Assembly (NCBI GenBank): GCA_003567625.1
Contig: PWZB01000158.1
Coordinates: forward strand, 1 to 36,431
Reading direction: 5' to 3'
Length of the DNA: 36,431 nucleotides
From: Bacteroidales bacterium
GTDB taxonomy: Bacteria > Bacteroidota > Bacteroidia > Bacteroidales > UBA7960
The notes under the pieces are model-generated. The model had not been told where the DNA came from, made no database searches, and saw nothing but the letters and a program-made list of their open reading frames with translations. How positions within the stretch are numbered: position 1 is the stretch's first letter; each line of letters begins with the position of its first letter. The translations under genes were made by a program, and so were the position numbers. This document shows, one piece after another, positions 8,464 through 17,384 of this stretch.

Positions 8464-9873
8464 ATGAAATCTTTAAAGAGAACAAGGGTTTCGGAGTTGT
8501 TAAAGGGAGACAGCAGTCATTTGCTGGGCAAGCAGGTGAATGTAAAGGGGTGGGTACGTACACGCAGGGGCAATAAAAATGTTGCATTCATTGCTTTGAA
8601 TGATGGTTCGGTAATCCATAGTATACAGGTTGTTGTTGACGTTGCTTCTTTTAACAATAATGAGTTATTAAAGAAGGTCACAACGGGGGCTTGTATTTCG
8701 GTTACCGGGGTTTTGGTTGAATCGGTCGGCAAGGGTCAATTGTACGAGATTCAGGCCCGTGAAATTGAGTTGTACGGTGATGCTGATCCTGGCAGGTATC
8801 CTTTACAGAAAAAAGGTCATTCCTTTGAGTTTCTTCGCGAAATAGCTCATTTACGTCCCCGAACAAATACTTTTGGAGCGATATTAAGGATAAGGCATGC
8901 ATTATCTTTCGCTATTCATAAGTATTTTAATGATAACGGGTTTTTTTATCTTCATACGCCGATCATTACGGGCAGCGATTGTGAAGGTGCAGGGGCTATG
9001 TTCAGGGTCACTACATTAAGTTTTGATGATGTTCCGCGTAAAGAAGACGGTTCAATTGACTTTTCAAGAGATTTTTTCGGTAAAGAAACCAATCTTACCG
9101 TATCAGGACAGCTGGAAGCGGAGTTGGGTGCAATGGCGCTTTCAAATGTATATACTTTCGGTCCTACTTTCAGGGCCGAAAACTCCAACACCCCAAGGCA
9201 TCTTTCTGAATTCTGGATGATAGAACCTGAGATGGCTTTCTGCGATATAGATGATAATATGAATTTAGCCGAAGATTTTCTTAAATACCTGGTTAAATAC
9301 ATAATGGATAATTGTGAGGATGATTTGGAGTTTTTGCAAAAGATGTATGATAACGATCTTCTGAAAAGGCTTGATTTTGTTTTGAAAAACGAGTTTGAAC
9401 GGATTACATATACCGAAGCAATAGAGATATTAGAAGCTTCCGGCAGGGAGTTTGAGTTCCCTGTTTCGTGGGGTGTTGATTTGCAGTCGGAGCATGAACG
9501 TTATCTTGTGGAGCAACACTTCAAAAAGCCGGTCATTTTAACTGATTATCCAAAAGATATCAAGGCTTTTTATATGAAGCTAAATGATGACGGTAAAACG
9601 GTCAGGGCGCTTGATGTGCTTTTTCCGAAGATTGGTGAGATAATTGGCGGTTCGCAGCGCGAGGAACGCTATGATAAACTTTCTCAGCGAATAAAAGAGA
9701 TGAAGATAAATTCCGGTGATGTTTGGTGGTATCTTGAGACAAGGAAGTTTGGTACGGCTCCTCACAGCGGTTTCGGCCTTGGATTTGAAAGGTTGATGTT
9801 GTTTATTACAGGTATGGATAATATACGAGACGTTATTCCTTTCCCCAGGACGCCAATGAATGCTGAATTTTAG
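8464..9873 (+). CDS. asnS: Asparaginyl-tRNA synthetase
   Basis: This class IIb enzyme attaches asparagine to tRNA(Asn). The N-terminal OB-fold that reads the anticodon lies at about 20-115 ([19 protein letters not shown]). The catalytic core has motif 1 around [21 protein letters not shown], motif 2 at 233-258 ([19 protein letters not shown], Arg237, Glu239) and motif 3 at 436-446 ([11 protein letters not shown], Arg443). The 469-residue length is normal. [10 protein letters not shown] and the ISGSG-free spacing favour AsnRS over AspRS. rpoN follows 163 bases downstream on the same strand, an order I associate with this phylum. Confidence 0.97.
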   Translation: MKSLKRTRVSELLKGDSSHLLGKQVNVKGWVRTRRGNKNVAFIALNDGSVIHSIQVVVDVASFNNNELLKKVTTGACISVTGVLVESVGKGQLYEIQAREIELYGDADPGRYPLQKKGHSFEFLREIAHLRPRTNTFGAILRIRHALSFAIHKYFNDNGFFYLHTPIITGSDCEGAGAMFRVTTLSFDDVPRKEDGSIDFSRDFFGKETNLTVSGQLEAELGAMALSNVYTFGPTFRAENSNTPRHLSEFWMIEPEMAFCDIDDNMNLAEDFLKYLVKYIMDNCEDDLEFLQKMYDNDLLKRLDFVLKNEFERITYTEAIEILEASGREFEFPVSWGVDLQSEHERYLVEQHFKKPVILTDYPKDIKAFYMKLNDDGKTVRALDVLFPKIGEIIGGSQREERYDKLSQRIKEMKINSGDVWWYLETRKFGTAPHSGFGLGFERLMLFITGMDNIRDVIPFPRTPMNAEF

Positions 9874-10036
9874 CAGGGACCAATGTATGGTGGAAAATGT
9901 TATTTTCTTAATGTCATACTTTTGCTATAAGTAATTTAAGTTTTTATAAAAAGATATTATAAAAATTCATAATTTGGCAAATGAAAAAGAGTAGAAACGT
10001 TTTGATTTGGGTACTTATTTTTAATTTTCAACACTG

Positions 10037-11530
10037 ATGCTAAAACAGAGATTACAGCAAAAGCTTCTTCAGAAGTTATCACCGCAGCAGATCCAGCTTA
10101 TGAAATTGTTGCAGCTGCCTGCTGTGATGCTTGAACAACGTGTAAAACAGGAGATCGAGGAAAATCCTGCATTGGAAGAAGGCTCTGAAGAAGCTGATGA
10201 TCAGGAAAGAGAAAGCGACGACATTGAATTTGAAGATGTTGACAAAGATGAAGATATTGACATAGACGATAATGAAGATAGGCAGGATAATGAATTTGAT
10301 ATATCAGATTATTTAGGCGATGACGATATCCCATATTATAAGCTCACCTCCCGTAATACTTCTGCTGATGATGAAAGAAAAGACATTCCTTATGTTTCGG
10401 GTATGAGCTTCCAGGATTTTTTGTTTTCACAGCTGGGATTAAGAAAACTTAATGATAAAGAGTATCTTATTGCATCACATATAATCGGCAATATTGATGA
10501 TGCAGGTTATCTGCAACGCGATGTCCGTGCATTGATAGATGACCTGGCGTTTACTCATAATGTAGAAACCGATTATAAAGAAGTTTTGAGTATTTTGCGC
10601 CTGATACATGAATTTGACCCGCCGGGAGTTGGAGCCAGGGATCTCCGGGAATGCCTGCTTTTGCAAATAGAACGAAAATCATTAAATACAGAAGCCCTGG
10701 AAAATGCAAAAAAACTTCTTGAAAAGAATTTTAAGGATCTGACAAAAAAACATTACGATAAAATAAAAAAGAAGCATGGGCTTTCAGATAATGAACTTAA
10801 GCAAGCCATTGATGAAATATTAAAACTGAACCCGAAGCCCGGTAATTCAATTACCGAAACGGGCAAAAATGTCCACTATATAGTTCCCGACTTTATTGTA
10901 AACATCAATAATGGGGAGCTTGAGCTGACCCTGAATTCGAGGAATGCCCCGGAACTGAAGATCAACCCCACTTATGCCGATATGCTGGAAGGGATGGCAC
11001 ATGTCAAAGATAAAACCAACTCACGTCAGAAAGAAGCAATGATGTTTGTAAAACAGAAACTTGACAGTGCAAAAATGTTTATTGATGCTATAAAGCAAAG
11101 GCAGAACACTTTGATAGTTACCATGCAGGCAATACTGGACTATCAGCGTGATTATTTCCTGTCAGGCGATGAAACCCTTCTTAAACCCATGATACTGAAA
11201 GATATTGCCGACATTGTAAAACTCGACATATCTACCATTTCAAGGGTAGCCAACAGCAAATATGTTCAAACGCCCTTCGGCACCTTTCTGTTGAAAACAT
11301 TCTTTTCAGAGTCGTTGCAAAAAGACAGCGGCGAGGAAGTTTCAACACGTGAGGTAAAAAAAATACTTCAGGATTGCATAGATAGTGAAGAAAAAAAGAA
11401 ACCCCTCACTGATGAGGAGCTTGCTGAAATCCTGCGCAATAAAGGTTACAATATCGCAAGGCGCACCGTGGCAAAATACCGTGAACAGCTAAATATTTCC
11501 GTAGCGAGACTGCGTAAAGAACTGGTGTGA
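10037..11530 (+). CDS. rpoN: RNA polymerase sigma-54 factor
   Basis: Sigma-54 directs RNA polymerase to -24/-12 promoters, which open only with an AAA+ activator; none is encoded in this window. Region I (about 1-50) is rich in Gln and Leu (QRLQQKLLQKLSPQQIQLMK, then LLQLP). Region II (about 50-112) is strikingly acidic, mostly Asp and Glu. The core-binding region follows (about 120-310), then the helix-turn-helix part with SRVANSKYVQTPFGTF and the RpoN box ARRTVAKYRE at 474-483. The 497-residue length is normal. The PAP2-like gene starts 11 bases after its stop, so the two are very likely co-transcribed. Confidence 0.97.
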   Translation: MLKQRLQQKLLQKLSPQQIQLMKLLQLPAVMLEQRVKQEIEENPALEEGSEEADDQERESDDIEFEDVDKDEDIDIDDNEDRQDNEFDISDYLGDDDIPYYKLTSRNTSADDERKDIPYVSGMSFQDFLFSQLGLRKLNDKEYLIASHIIGNIDDAGYLQRDVRALIDDLAFTHNVETDYKEVLSILRLIHEFDPPGVGARDLRECLLLQIERKSLNTEALENAKKLLEKNFKDLTKKHYDKIKKKHGLSDNELKQAIDEILKLNPKPGNSITETGKNVHYIVPDFIVNINNGELELTLNSRNAPELKINPTYADMLEGMAHVKDKTNSRQKEAMMFVKQKLDSAKMFIDAIKQRQNTLIVTMQAILDYQRDYFLSGDETLLKPMILKDIADIVKLDISTISRVANSKYVQTPFGTFLLKTFFSESLQKDSGEEVSTREVKKILQDCIDSEEKKKPLTDEELAEILRNKGYNIARRTVAKYREQLNISVARLRKELV

Positions 11531-11541
11531 TTTGTTGATTA

Positions 11542-12183
11542 ATGTCTGAAAATATGGAAAAAATGGAAACCCGTGTAGCAAAAGTCGTTTCAGCAGTTTT
11601 TAATCCTCTTATTATTCCTACACTTGGAGTTTTGATCCTTTTTAATATGGACACGTTTTTAGCGGATGTTCTGCCGTCGAGGGTTAAAAACCTTGTTATG
11701 CTTATAGTATTTATAAATACTGCAATTTTACCATTAATGGCTATCTTTTTTATGAAAAAAGCACGTTTTGTAAATAACATAATGCTCGATAACCGTAAAG
11801 AACGGCTTATACCTATGATAATAGGAGCTTTTTTTTATTTTTTTACTTATTATATGCTCAAACAGTCAAACCTGCCTTCAATTATACATTTTTATTTTCT
11901 GGGAGCTACTTTGCTGGTAATAATAAGCTTGTTTATTACCATGAAGTGGAAAATAAGCCTTCACATGGTATCTATGGGAGGATTAACCGGGCTTTTGCTG
12001 GCAACAACCTTTTTGCTCAGAATAAATCTTCCTTTCTTAATTATGTTTGTTATATTGACATCAGGCCTGGTAGGCAGCAGCCGCTTAAAACTTAATTTAC
12101 ATTCTCTTGGACAGGTTTTTGCCGGTTATATCCTGGGCATTTCCGTAATATTGATACTTTTTTTTATTTTCAACAGCTATTAA
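11542..12183 (+). CDS. PAP2-like integral membrane protein
   Basis: A 213-residue protein with about six hydrophobic segments. It resembles the PAP2 (phosphatidic acid phosphatase type 2) superfamily: SR-x5-H (Ser180, Arg181, His187) matches motif 3, ISLH with His141 sits where motif 2 has its catalytic-type His, and DNRKERLIP (Lys86, Pro91) stands in for motif 1. Motifs 1 and 2 are degenerate, so the substrate, and even the activity, is uncertain; lipid phosphate or undecaprenyl-pyrophosphate handling would be typical. It is translated from the same unit as rpoN. Its stop overlaps by four bases the stop of the convergent beta-barrel gene. Confidence 0.65.
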   Translation: MSENMEKMETRVAKVVSAVFNPLIIPTLGVLILFNMDTFLADVLPSRVKNLVMLIVFINTAILPLMAIFFMKKARFVNNIMLDNRKERLIPMIIGAFFYFFTYYMLKQSNLPSIIHFYFLGATLLVIISLFITMKWKISLHMVSMGGLTGLLLATTFLLRINLPFLIMFVILTSGLVGSSRLKLNLHSLGQVFAGYILGISVILILFFIFNSY

Positions 12184-12875
12184 TTAATAGTAAAGGAAAC
12201 TCCCAGGCTAACAGGGCGCATATCCGCCGCGGTATTATCCTTGAAAATACCTGTTAACGGGTAATAAGCGGTAATATTAATGAAGCTATATCCAATCCGG
12301 GCAAGAATGCCATATCGCCAGTTTTCGATATTGCCTAAATTATGCTCTTTAAATTTTACTTCACGAGTATATTCATTATTATAGCTATAATCACCTCTGT
12401 ATTTTGTGTGTGCCTGGATCATATACCCGAATTTTGCTCCTATTGCTATACGGAAGGTGTGAGGAATTTCTTTTGAAGGCCTGGTGCGATACCTGAACTC
12501 TAAAGGAATATCTATGTAATTGATGCTTATTTTATTATTGTTATAATCTTCATCAATTTTTTCGAAATCAAAACCATCAATGTCGCGGCAATATTTGTAC
12601 CAGTGGTCACTATACATATTGTGAGTGGTAAAACTCAATCCTGTTGCAATACCAAAATTGCTGTATCCCAGGGGGAAATCCTGAAAGAGCGCAACATTAA
12701 TCCCACGGTTTAATATTATTAAATCCATGTCATCAGGCACGTCTTGCCATAAATCTATGAATATGTCAAAGATTAACCTGTCCTGGGGGCGCATTTTTAT
12801 CTTGTCCTCATCAGCAAATAAACTGTTTGTAATGAGGAAAAACCCGGCTATAAAGAAGATAAATATTTTTTTCAT
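12180..12875 (-). CDS. Predicted outer membrane beta-barrel protein
   Basis: A 231-residue exported protein. The signal peptide MKKIFIFFIAGFFLITNSLFA has cleavage near ADED. The mature part alternates aromatic strands and polar turns: GINVALFQDFPLGYSNFGIA, the strand pair IDIPLEFRYR and FRIAIGAKFGYMI, then WRYGILARIGY, and it ends in PVSLGVSFTIN. This is the pattern of the PorT-like or OMP_b-brl families common in Bacteroidota. No ligand or partner can be named. The gene converges on the PAP2-like gene; upstream of it lies the ssb terminator. Confidence 0.7.
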   Translation of the reverse strand: MKKIFIFFIAGFFLITNSLFADEDKIKMRPQDRLIFDIFIDLWQDVPDDMDLIILNRGINVALFQDFPLGYSNFGIATGLSFTTHNMYSDHWYKYCRDIDGFDFEKIDEDYNNNKISINYIDIPLEFRYRTRPSKEIPHTFRIAIGAKFGYMIQAHTKYRGDYSYNNEYTREVKFKEHNLGNIENWRYGILARIGYSFINITAYYPLTGIFKDNTAADMRPVSLGVSFTIN

Positions 12876-12978
12876 TTCGGTTTATTTTAATTAATAACAA
12901 AATATTGAGAAGCAAAGTTAGAAAAAAATAACTAACAATACAATTTCTATAAAAATCATGTTTTGTTCTTCAAACAAA

Positions 12979-13018
12979 AAAACAAGGATATTGTTTGATG
13001 GAACAATACCCTTGTTTT
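12979..13018 (-). terminator. Rho-independent terminator downstream of ssb
   Basis: AAAACAAGG (12979-12987) pairs with CCTTGTTTT (13010-13018), with an inner TTGTT/AACAA stem. On the minus strand the hairpin is followed at once by a T-run (TTTTTTTGTTTG). It lies about 200 bases past the ssb stop, so the ssb mRNA would have a long 3' tail. Confidence 0.6.
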
Positions 13019-13049
13019 AACATAATACCTAAAATTCTAAAATAAACTA

Positions 13050-13180
13050 TGAAAAATCACTGCCGAGCGGAGCGAGACAACGAATACAATATAATTAAAC
13101 ACTCTGTGAGTAAATTCCAAAACACAAATGACAACCGAACGAAGTAAGCTCGTTTTTTTGTTATTTGTTAAATTTTAATT
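13050..13180. repeat. Possible decayed relative of the interspersed repeat (12876-13216 gap)
   Basis: Between ssb and the terminator there is TGCCGAGCGGAGCGAGACA, close to the hairpin loop of the 241-bp repeat (TGCCGAGCGCAGCGAGGCA). About 80 bases on is TTTTTTTGTTATTTGTTAAA, like that repeat's right side. The middle does not align, so it is at best an old or different family member. I see no gene in this 340-bp gap. Confidence 0.35.
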
Positions 13181-13216
13181 TAGAAATTTAAGTAATAATA
13201 AGAATAATAATTTAAA

Positions 13217-13648
13217 CTAAAACGGAAGATCGTCTTCGGTTTCAGGTGACTGTGAATCGTCTTCGGGAATATTTTCGTCCGAAGGAGGCGGCGACTGGCC
13301 TTTTGAAGCATCAGAAGATTTGCTGCCTAACATGACCATGTTATCACCATAAACTTCCGTAGTGTATTTTTTAACTCCTTCCTTATCTTCCCATTGCCTC
13401 GTTCTTAAACGTCCTTCAATGTAAATTCTGTCACCTTTTTTAAGATATGTTTCGGCAATCTCAGCTAAGCCACGCCATAAAACAATTCTGTGCCATTCCG
13501 TTCTTTCCTGCTTTTCGCCATTTTTGTCTTTGTACGTTTCGTTTGTGGCTATATTGAAATTAGCCACTTTCACACCACTTTCCAACGCCCGCACTTCAGG
13601 GTCGGTCCCTAAATTACCAATTAAAATAACTTTGTTAATTCCTGCCAT
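13217..13648 (-). CDS. ssb: Single-stranded DNA-binding protein
   Basis: SSB coats single-stranded DNA and recruits replication and repair proteins. The OB-fold covers about 1-108: it opens [20 protein letters not shown], continues with [10 protein letters not shown], then [14 protein letters not shown] and [16 protein letters not shown] flexible Ser/Pro/Asp/Glu linker follows, and the acidic tip DDLPF at the C-terminus is the usual docking site for partner proteins. At 143 residues it is a typical chromosomal SSB. It is transcribed divergently from the HU gene across a 341-bp AT-rich gap (13649-13989) in which I see no other gene. Confidence 0.96.
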   Translation of the reverse strand: MAGINKVILIGNLGTDPEVRALESGVKVANFNIATNETYKDKNGEKQERTEWHRIVLWRGLAEIAETYLKKGDRIYIEGRLRTRQWEDKEGVKKYTTEVYGDNMVMLGSKSSDASKGQSPPPSDENIPEDDSQSPETEDDLPF

Positions 13649-13922
13649 AATTTATAATTTTTAATGGTTAATAATTAAATGGGTTTGATTAAAAAACGGA
13701 GTAAAAGTAAATTAATATGAATAGAATGTCAAGGAATTTCAGGTAAATTTTTTTGTTATTGATGTTTACTTTTGCTTTTATTAAAATAAGCAGACCAATA
13801 CATATTGATAACAAACATTTTTCAATGTAGCTGTTAATGCAACATAACCAAGGATAATCCTGTTTTTATATATTTGATGATAAAATAATTTAATTTGTTT
13901 TTTCATAATTAATAAAAAGAAT

Positions 13923-13930
13923 TATCTTTG
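13923..13930 (+). promoter_or_regulatory. Predicted -7 box for the HU gene
   Basis: TATCTTTG matches TAnnTTTG, 59 bases before the HU ATG. A TTTG at 13894-13897 is 25 bases away, longer than the ideal spacer. Confidence 0.4.
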
Positions 13931-13989
13931 CCATCCGGCTTCAAAGAAAAGTTGTTAAAATTAAAATATAAACCTAAAAGTATTAAATT

Positions 13990-14283
13990 ATGACAAAAGC
14001 AGAAGTTATTGCGGAAATTGCAAATAAGACAGGTTTGGAAAAAGTTGATGTGCTTAAAACTGTTGAAGCTTTTATGAGCACAATAAAGGGATCGCTTACT
14101 AAAGGTGAGAATGTATACCTGAGAGGTTTTGGAAGCTTTATTATCAAAGAAAGAGCTGAGAAAACCGGCAGAAACATCTCCAAAAACACAACCATTATCA
14201 TTCCGGCTCATTTTATTCCGGCTTTTAAGCCTGCCAAGGATTTTGTAAACGAAGTAAAAGAGTCTGTTAAGAAATCCTCATAG
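13990..14283 (+). CDS. HU-family DNA-binding protein
   Basis: A 97-residue histone-like protein that bends and compacts DNA. The family helix-turn-helix start (TKAEVIAEIANKTGL) leads to the dimer core (VEAFMSTIKGSLTKGENVYL), the signature RGFGSFIIKERAEKTGRN and a DNA-binding arm (PAHFIPAFKPAKDF). The 29-residue basic protein starts 45 bases downstream, so a shared transcript is likely. Bacteroidota usually carry several HU paralogues, so I give no gene symbol. Confidence 0.95.
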   Translation: MTKAEVIAEIANKTGLEKVDVLKTVEAFMSTIKGSLTKGENVYLRGFGSFIIKERAEKTGRNISKNTTIIIPAHFIPAFKPAKDFVNEVKESVKKSS

Positions 14284-14328
14284 TATAAATAAAGGATAAA
14301 TAGTAATTTATAAGTTTAAATAAATATT

Positions 14329-14418
14329 ATGCCAAGCGGAAAGAAAAGAAAAAGACATAAAATGGCTACACACAAAAGGAAAAAGCGCCTTAGAAAGAAC
14401 AGGCACAAGAAAAAATAA
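14329..14418 (+). CDS. Tiny basic ribosomal protein, bS22/mS38-like (AURKAIP1/COX24 domain)
   Basis: A 29-residue, extremely basic protein: it starts MPSGKKRKRHKMATHKRKKR and ends in RHKKK. It has the KRKRHK-x-THKRKKRLRKNRHKK pattern of the COX24/AURKAIP1 (DUF1713) family, whose mitochondrial and bacterial members (mS38, bS22) bind the small ribosomal subunit near the decoding site. This reading of the family is from memory and the role here is inferred. It sits between the HU gene and RNase G, an order I associate with Bacteroidota, which supports it as a real gene despite its size. Confidence 0.85.
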   Translation: MPSGKKRKRHKMATHKRKKRLRKNRHKKK

Positions 14419-14456
14419 TCCTTTTGTGGTACATAACAATTAAAAAAAATAAAAGA

Positions 14457-14493
14457 ATTATATAATATCAGGATTATGTTATAATATTTTTTT
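14457..14493 (+). terminator. Weak AT-rich terminator after the HU/bS22-like unit
   Basis: An AT-only stem (ATTATATAAT region pairing with ATTATGTTATAAT, loop around ATCAGG) is followed by seven T. Weak stem, good T-run; it would separate this unit from RNase G. Confidence 0.4.
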
Positions 14494-14575
14494 ACAAATA
14501 TCATTACATCTTAAATTTCCTTCCATTTTTTACCAGTTTAGTTAATTATCCGCTTAGCATATAATTTTTTATATT

Positions 14576-16126
14576 GTGAATAAAGAATTGATAATAAGTT
14601 CCGATTCGGCGGAGGTTGTTATAGCTCTTCTTGAAGACAAGCAACTTGTTGAGCTTCATAAAGATAAAAAGAACAACAACTATTCCGTTGGTGATATTTA
14701 CCTGGGAAGCGTAAAGAAGATTATTTCAGGGTTGAATGCTGCTTTTGTTGATGTGGGTTACGAAAGGGATGCTTTTCTTCATTACCTGGATTTGGGCAGC
14801 CAGGTTAACTCACTCAACAAATATACCAGGCTGGCTATGGGAGGAAGGACCAAAGCTTTGCCAATGGAAAATTTTATTGCAGAGGCGGATATTGAAAAAA
14901 CAGGCAAAATAACCGATGTATTATCAGTAAATCAACCCGTTTTAATTCAAATTGCCAAAGAACCTATTTCCACAAAAGGGCCGCGTATAACCAGCGAACT
15001 TTCTTTAGCCGGCCGTTACCTGGTTTTGATTCCCTTCTCCAACCGCGTTTCCGTATCACAAAAAATTAAAAACCCGGAGGAGAAAACCCGGCTCAGAAGG
15101 TTGGTGCAAAGTATCAGACCGAAAAACTTCGGAATAATAATCCGTACCGTTGCCGAAGGTAAAATGGTCGCTGACCTGGATTTTGACCTGAAAGAACTTG
15201 TGGCAAAATGGTATCGTATCGTTGAAAAACTTTATGGTGCTAAACCGCCAAAAATGATACTTGGCGAGATGAACCGTAGTTCTGCCATTATCCGCGACAT
15301 ATTCAACGAATCTTTTAACAACGTGCATGTTGATTGCCCCGTTTTGTATGAAGAAATAAAAGATTATGTGAAAACAATAATACCCGGCAAAACCGATATA
15401 GTTAAGCTTTATAAAAGCAAAACACCTATATTTGAGTACTTTGGCGTAGATAAACAGATCAAAGGTTCCTTTGGAAAAATAGTATCGGTAAAAAGTGGTG
15501 CATATTTAATTATAGAGCATACAGAAGCATTACACGTGATTGATGTAAACAGCGGCCATAGAATAAAATCGGAAAACAACCAGGAAACCAATGCTCTTGA
15601 GGTAAACCTTGAAGCCGCCAAAGAAATTGCAAGGCAACTTAGATTGCGTGATATGGGAGGTATTATTGTTGTTGATTTTATTGATATGAACTACCCTCAA
15701 AATAAACGCATGCTTTTCGGGAAAATGAAAGAAGAAATGAAAAAGGACAGGGCTAAACATAATATCCTGCCACCAAGTAAATTTGGCCTTGTTCAGATTA
15801 CACGACAAAGAGTACGTACCGAAACTATTGTGGAAATTCTTGAAAAATGCCCTGCCTGCGGTGGATCAGGTGAAATTAAACCTAGTATTATCCTGATTGA
15901 TGAAATTGAAAATAATCTTAGATATCTTATTAATGAACAAAATGAAAAAAACCTGACTATAAAAGTACATCCGTATGTGTACGCATATCTAACAAAAGGG
16001 GTGTTTTCAGCCAGGTGGAAATGGATGTTTAAATATAAAAAATGGATTAAAATAAAGCCCTCAATATCATATCATTTTCTCGAATATAAATTTTTTAACA
16101 AACAAAATGATGAGATCAAGCTATAA
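14576..16126 (+). CDS. rng: Ribonuclease G/E family endoribonuclease
   Basis: This enzyme cleaves single-stranded, AU-rich RNA and processes rRNA and mRNA. The start is GTG at 14576, which gives the family N-terminus NKELIISSDSAEVVIALLED. An S1-like RNA-binding region follows (about 40-135: GDIYLGSVKKIISGLNAAFV). The catalytic part has the two metal-binding Asp, Asp323 (DVNSGH) and Asp367 (VVDFIDM), 44 residues apart, close to the 43 of E. coli RNase E. The zinc-link motif CPAC is at 425-428. At 516 residues with no long C-terminal scaffold, it is RNase G-sized. It may share a transcript with the upstream genes despite the weak terminator. Confidence 0.95.
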   Translation: MNKELIISSDSAEVVIALLEDKQLVELHKDKKNNNYSVGDIYLGSVKKIISGLNAAFVDVGYERDAFLHYLDLGSQVNSLNKYTRLAMGGRTKALPMENFIAEADIEKTGKITDVLSVNQPVLIQIAKEPISTKGPRITSELSLAGRYLVLIPFSNRVSVSQKIKNPEEKTRLRRLVQSIRPKNFGIIIRTVAEGKMVADLDFDLKELVAKWYRIVEKLYGAKPPKMILGEMNRSSAIIRDIFNESFNNVHVDCPVLYEEIKDYVKTIIPGKTDIVKLYKSKTPIFEYFGVDKQIKGSFGKIVSVKSGAYLIIEHTEALHVIDVNSGHRIKSENNQETNALEVNLEAAKEIARQLRLRDMGGIIVVDFIDMNYPQNKRMLFGKMKEEMKKDRAKHNILPPSKFGLVQITRQRVRTETIVEILEKCPACGGSGEIKPSIILIDEIENNLRYLINEQNEKNLTIKVHPYVYAYLTKGVFSARWKWMFKYKKWIKIKPSISYHFLEYKFFNKQNDEIKL

Positions 16127-16200
16127 TATCTTTTATAAAAAAAATCAACCCTGCTAAGCAAAATTGATTAGATAAAACAGCAACCTTCTATAAAAAAGCA

Positions 16201-16971
16201 ATGCAATTAATTGATACTCATGCACACCTTTATCTGAAACAATTTGACAGCGAGCGTTCTTTTATTTTAAAACGGGCTGTTGATGCCGGAGTAAGCCGTG
16301 TTTTGTTACCCAATATTGATGAAAATACCATAAAGCCTATGCTGCAGGTGTGTGCTGAATTTCCGGATAATTGTTGCCCCATGATGGCAATACACCCGAC
16401 ATCAATAAAGAAAGAATATCATAAACAGCTTCATGTTGTTGAAGAACAGTTGAAGAAACAGAATTTTTGCGCTGTCGGTGAAACCGGAATAGACCTTTAC
16501 CGGGATAAAACATTTTCCAAAGAACAAAGCATCGCTTTTGAAAAACATATAGAAATGGCTTATCAATATGATCTGCCACTGGTAATTCACTCACGAAACA
16601 GCCTTGATGAAATATTTAAAATCTTGCAAAACAATAATAATCAACGATTGCGTGGCGTTTTTCACTGTTTCCCGGGTGATGTTGAACAAGCTTACAGGGT
16701 AATTGAACTTGGATTTATGATCGGGATAGGAGGGGTAGTTACATATAAAAACAGTACAATGGTAAAAGTCGCTCAAGAGATTGACCTGGAGCATATATTG
16801 CTTGAAACCGATGCTCCTTACCTGGCACCGGTTCCTGAAAGAGGTAAGCGTAATGAATGCAGCTACCTGATTTATGTGGCTGAAAAAATCGCCGACATAA
16901 AAAAAACTGATATAAAAACAGTAGCATCAATAACATCAAAAAATGCACTTGATCTTTTTAAGATATCATAA
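16201..16971 (+). CDS. TatD-family metal-dependent hydrolase
   Basis: A 256-residue TIM-barrel hydrolase. TatD enzymes are metal-dependent nucleases linked to DNA repair. Metal ligands can be seen at DTHAHLYL (His6, His8), GETGID (Glu), the two single-His motifs LVIHSRNSLDE and GVFHCFPGD, and the ETDAPYLAP Asp. The order and length match the family throughout. Known relatives include TatD, YcfH and YjjV; I cannot tell which subgroup this is. It starts 74 bases after RNase G. A 242-bp repeat separates it from the next gene. Confidence 0.93.
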   Translation: MQLIDTHAHLYLKQFDSERSFILKRAVDAGVSRVLLPNIDENTIKPMLQVCAEFPDNCCPMMAIHPTSIKKEYHKQLHVVEEQLKKQNFCAVGETGIDLYRDKTFSKEQSIAFEKHIEMAYQYDLPLVIHSRNSLDEIFKILQNNNNQRLRGVFHCFPGDVEQAYRVIELGFMIGIGGVVTYKNSTMVKVAQEIDLEHILLETDAPYLAPVPERGKRNECSYLIYVAEKIADIKKTDIKTVASITSKNALDLFKIS

Positions 16972-17035
16972 TGAGATGATCTGTGAAACTCTATGGCCGG
17001 AGCGTTGCGCTATAAGGAAGGGTGATTATAACCAG

Positions 17036-17277
17036 TGTCTGTCCATAAAGTCGAACATTTATCTATAATTGAATAATGAAATGACAAAAATCAACCGAGT
17101 GTGCCGACCAACGGGAGACCACGACCGAAGGGAATAACATTACGAGCTCGTGAACACCTAATAAATTATATAATACGTGAACAAATTACAAATCTCTGTC
17201 TCGCTGCGCTCGGCAGATTTTTGTAATTTGTTATTTGGTGCTTTTTTAAAATTAAGTTAGACTTTATTGACAGACTT
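17036..17277 (+). mobile_element. 242-bp non-autonomous repeat element, copy A
   Basis: A MITE-like element. Its ends are imperfect inverted repeats, GTCTGTCCATAAAGTC at the left and, on the other strand at the right, GTCTGTCAATAAAGTC. It is flanked by TAACCAG and TAATCAG, a 7-bp target duplication with one change. Inside it has an ACGAGCTCGT palindrome, a GACCGAAGGGA segment and a long hairpin (17182-17230) whose stem is made of CAAATTACAAA/TTTGTAATTTG. Copy B at 31315-31555 is nearly identical in the same orientation. No protein is encoded. Confidence 0.85.
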
Positions 17278-17384
17278 TAATCAGTGACGGGTGATGAGTA
17301 ACAAGTAACAAGCGGAAAAGGAGAAGAGTGCAGGGAAGTGAACATGAAACCGGTTTTTGCCCATTACAAAAAACAAAAATAGTT

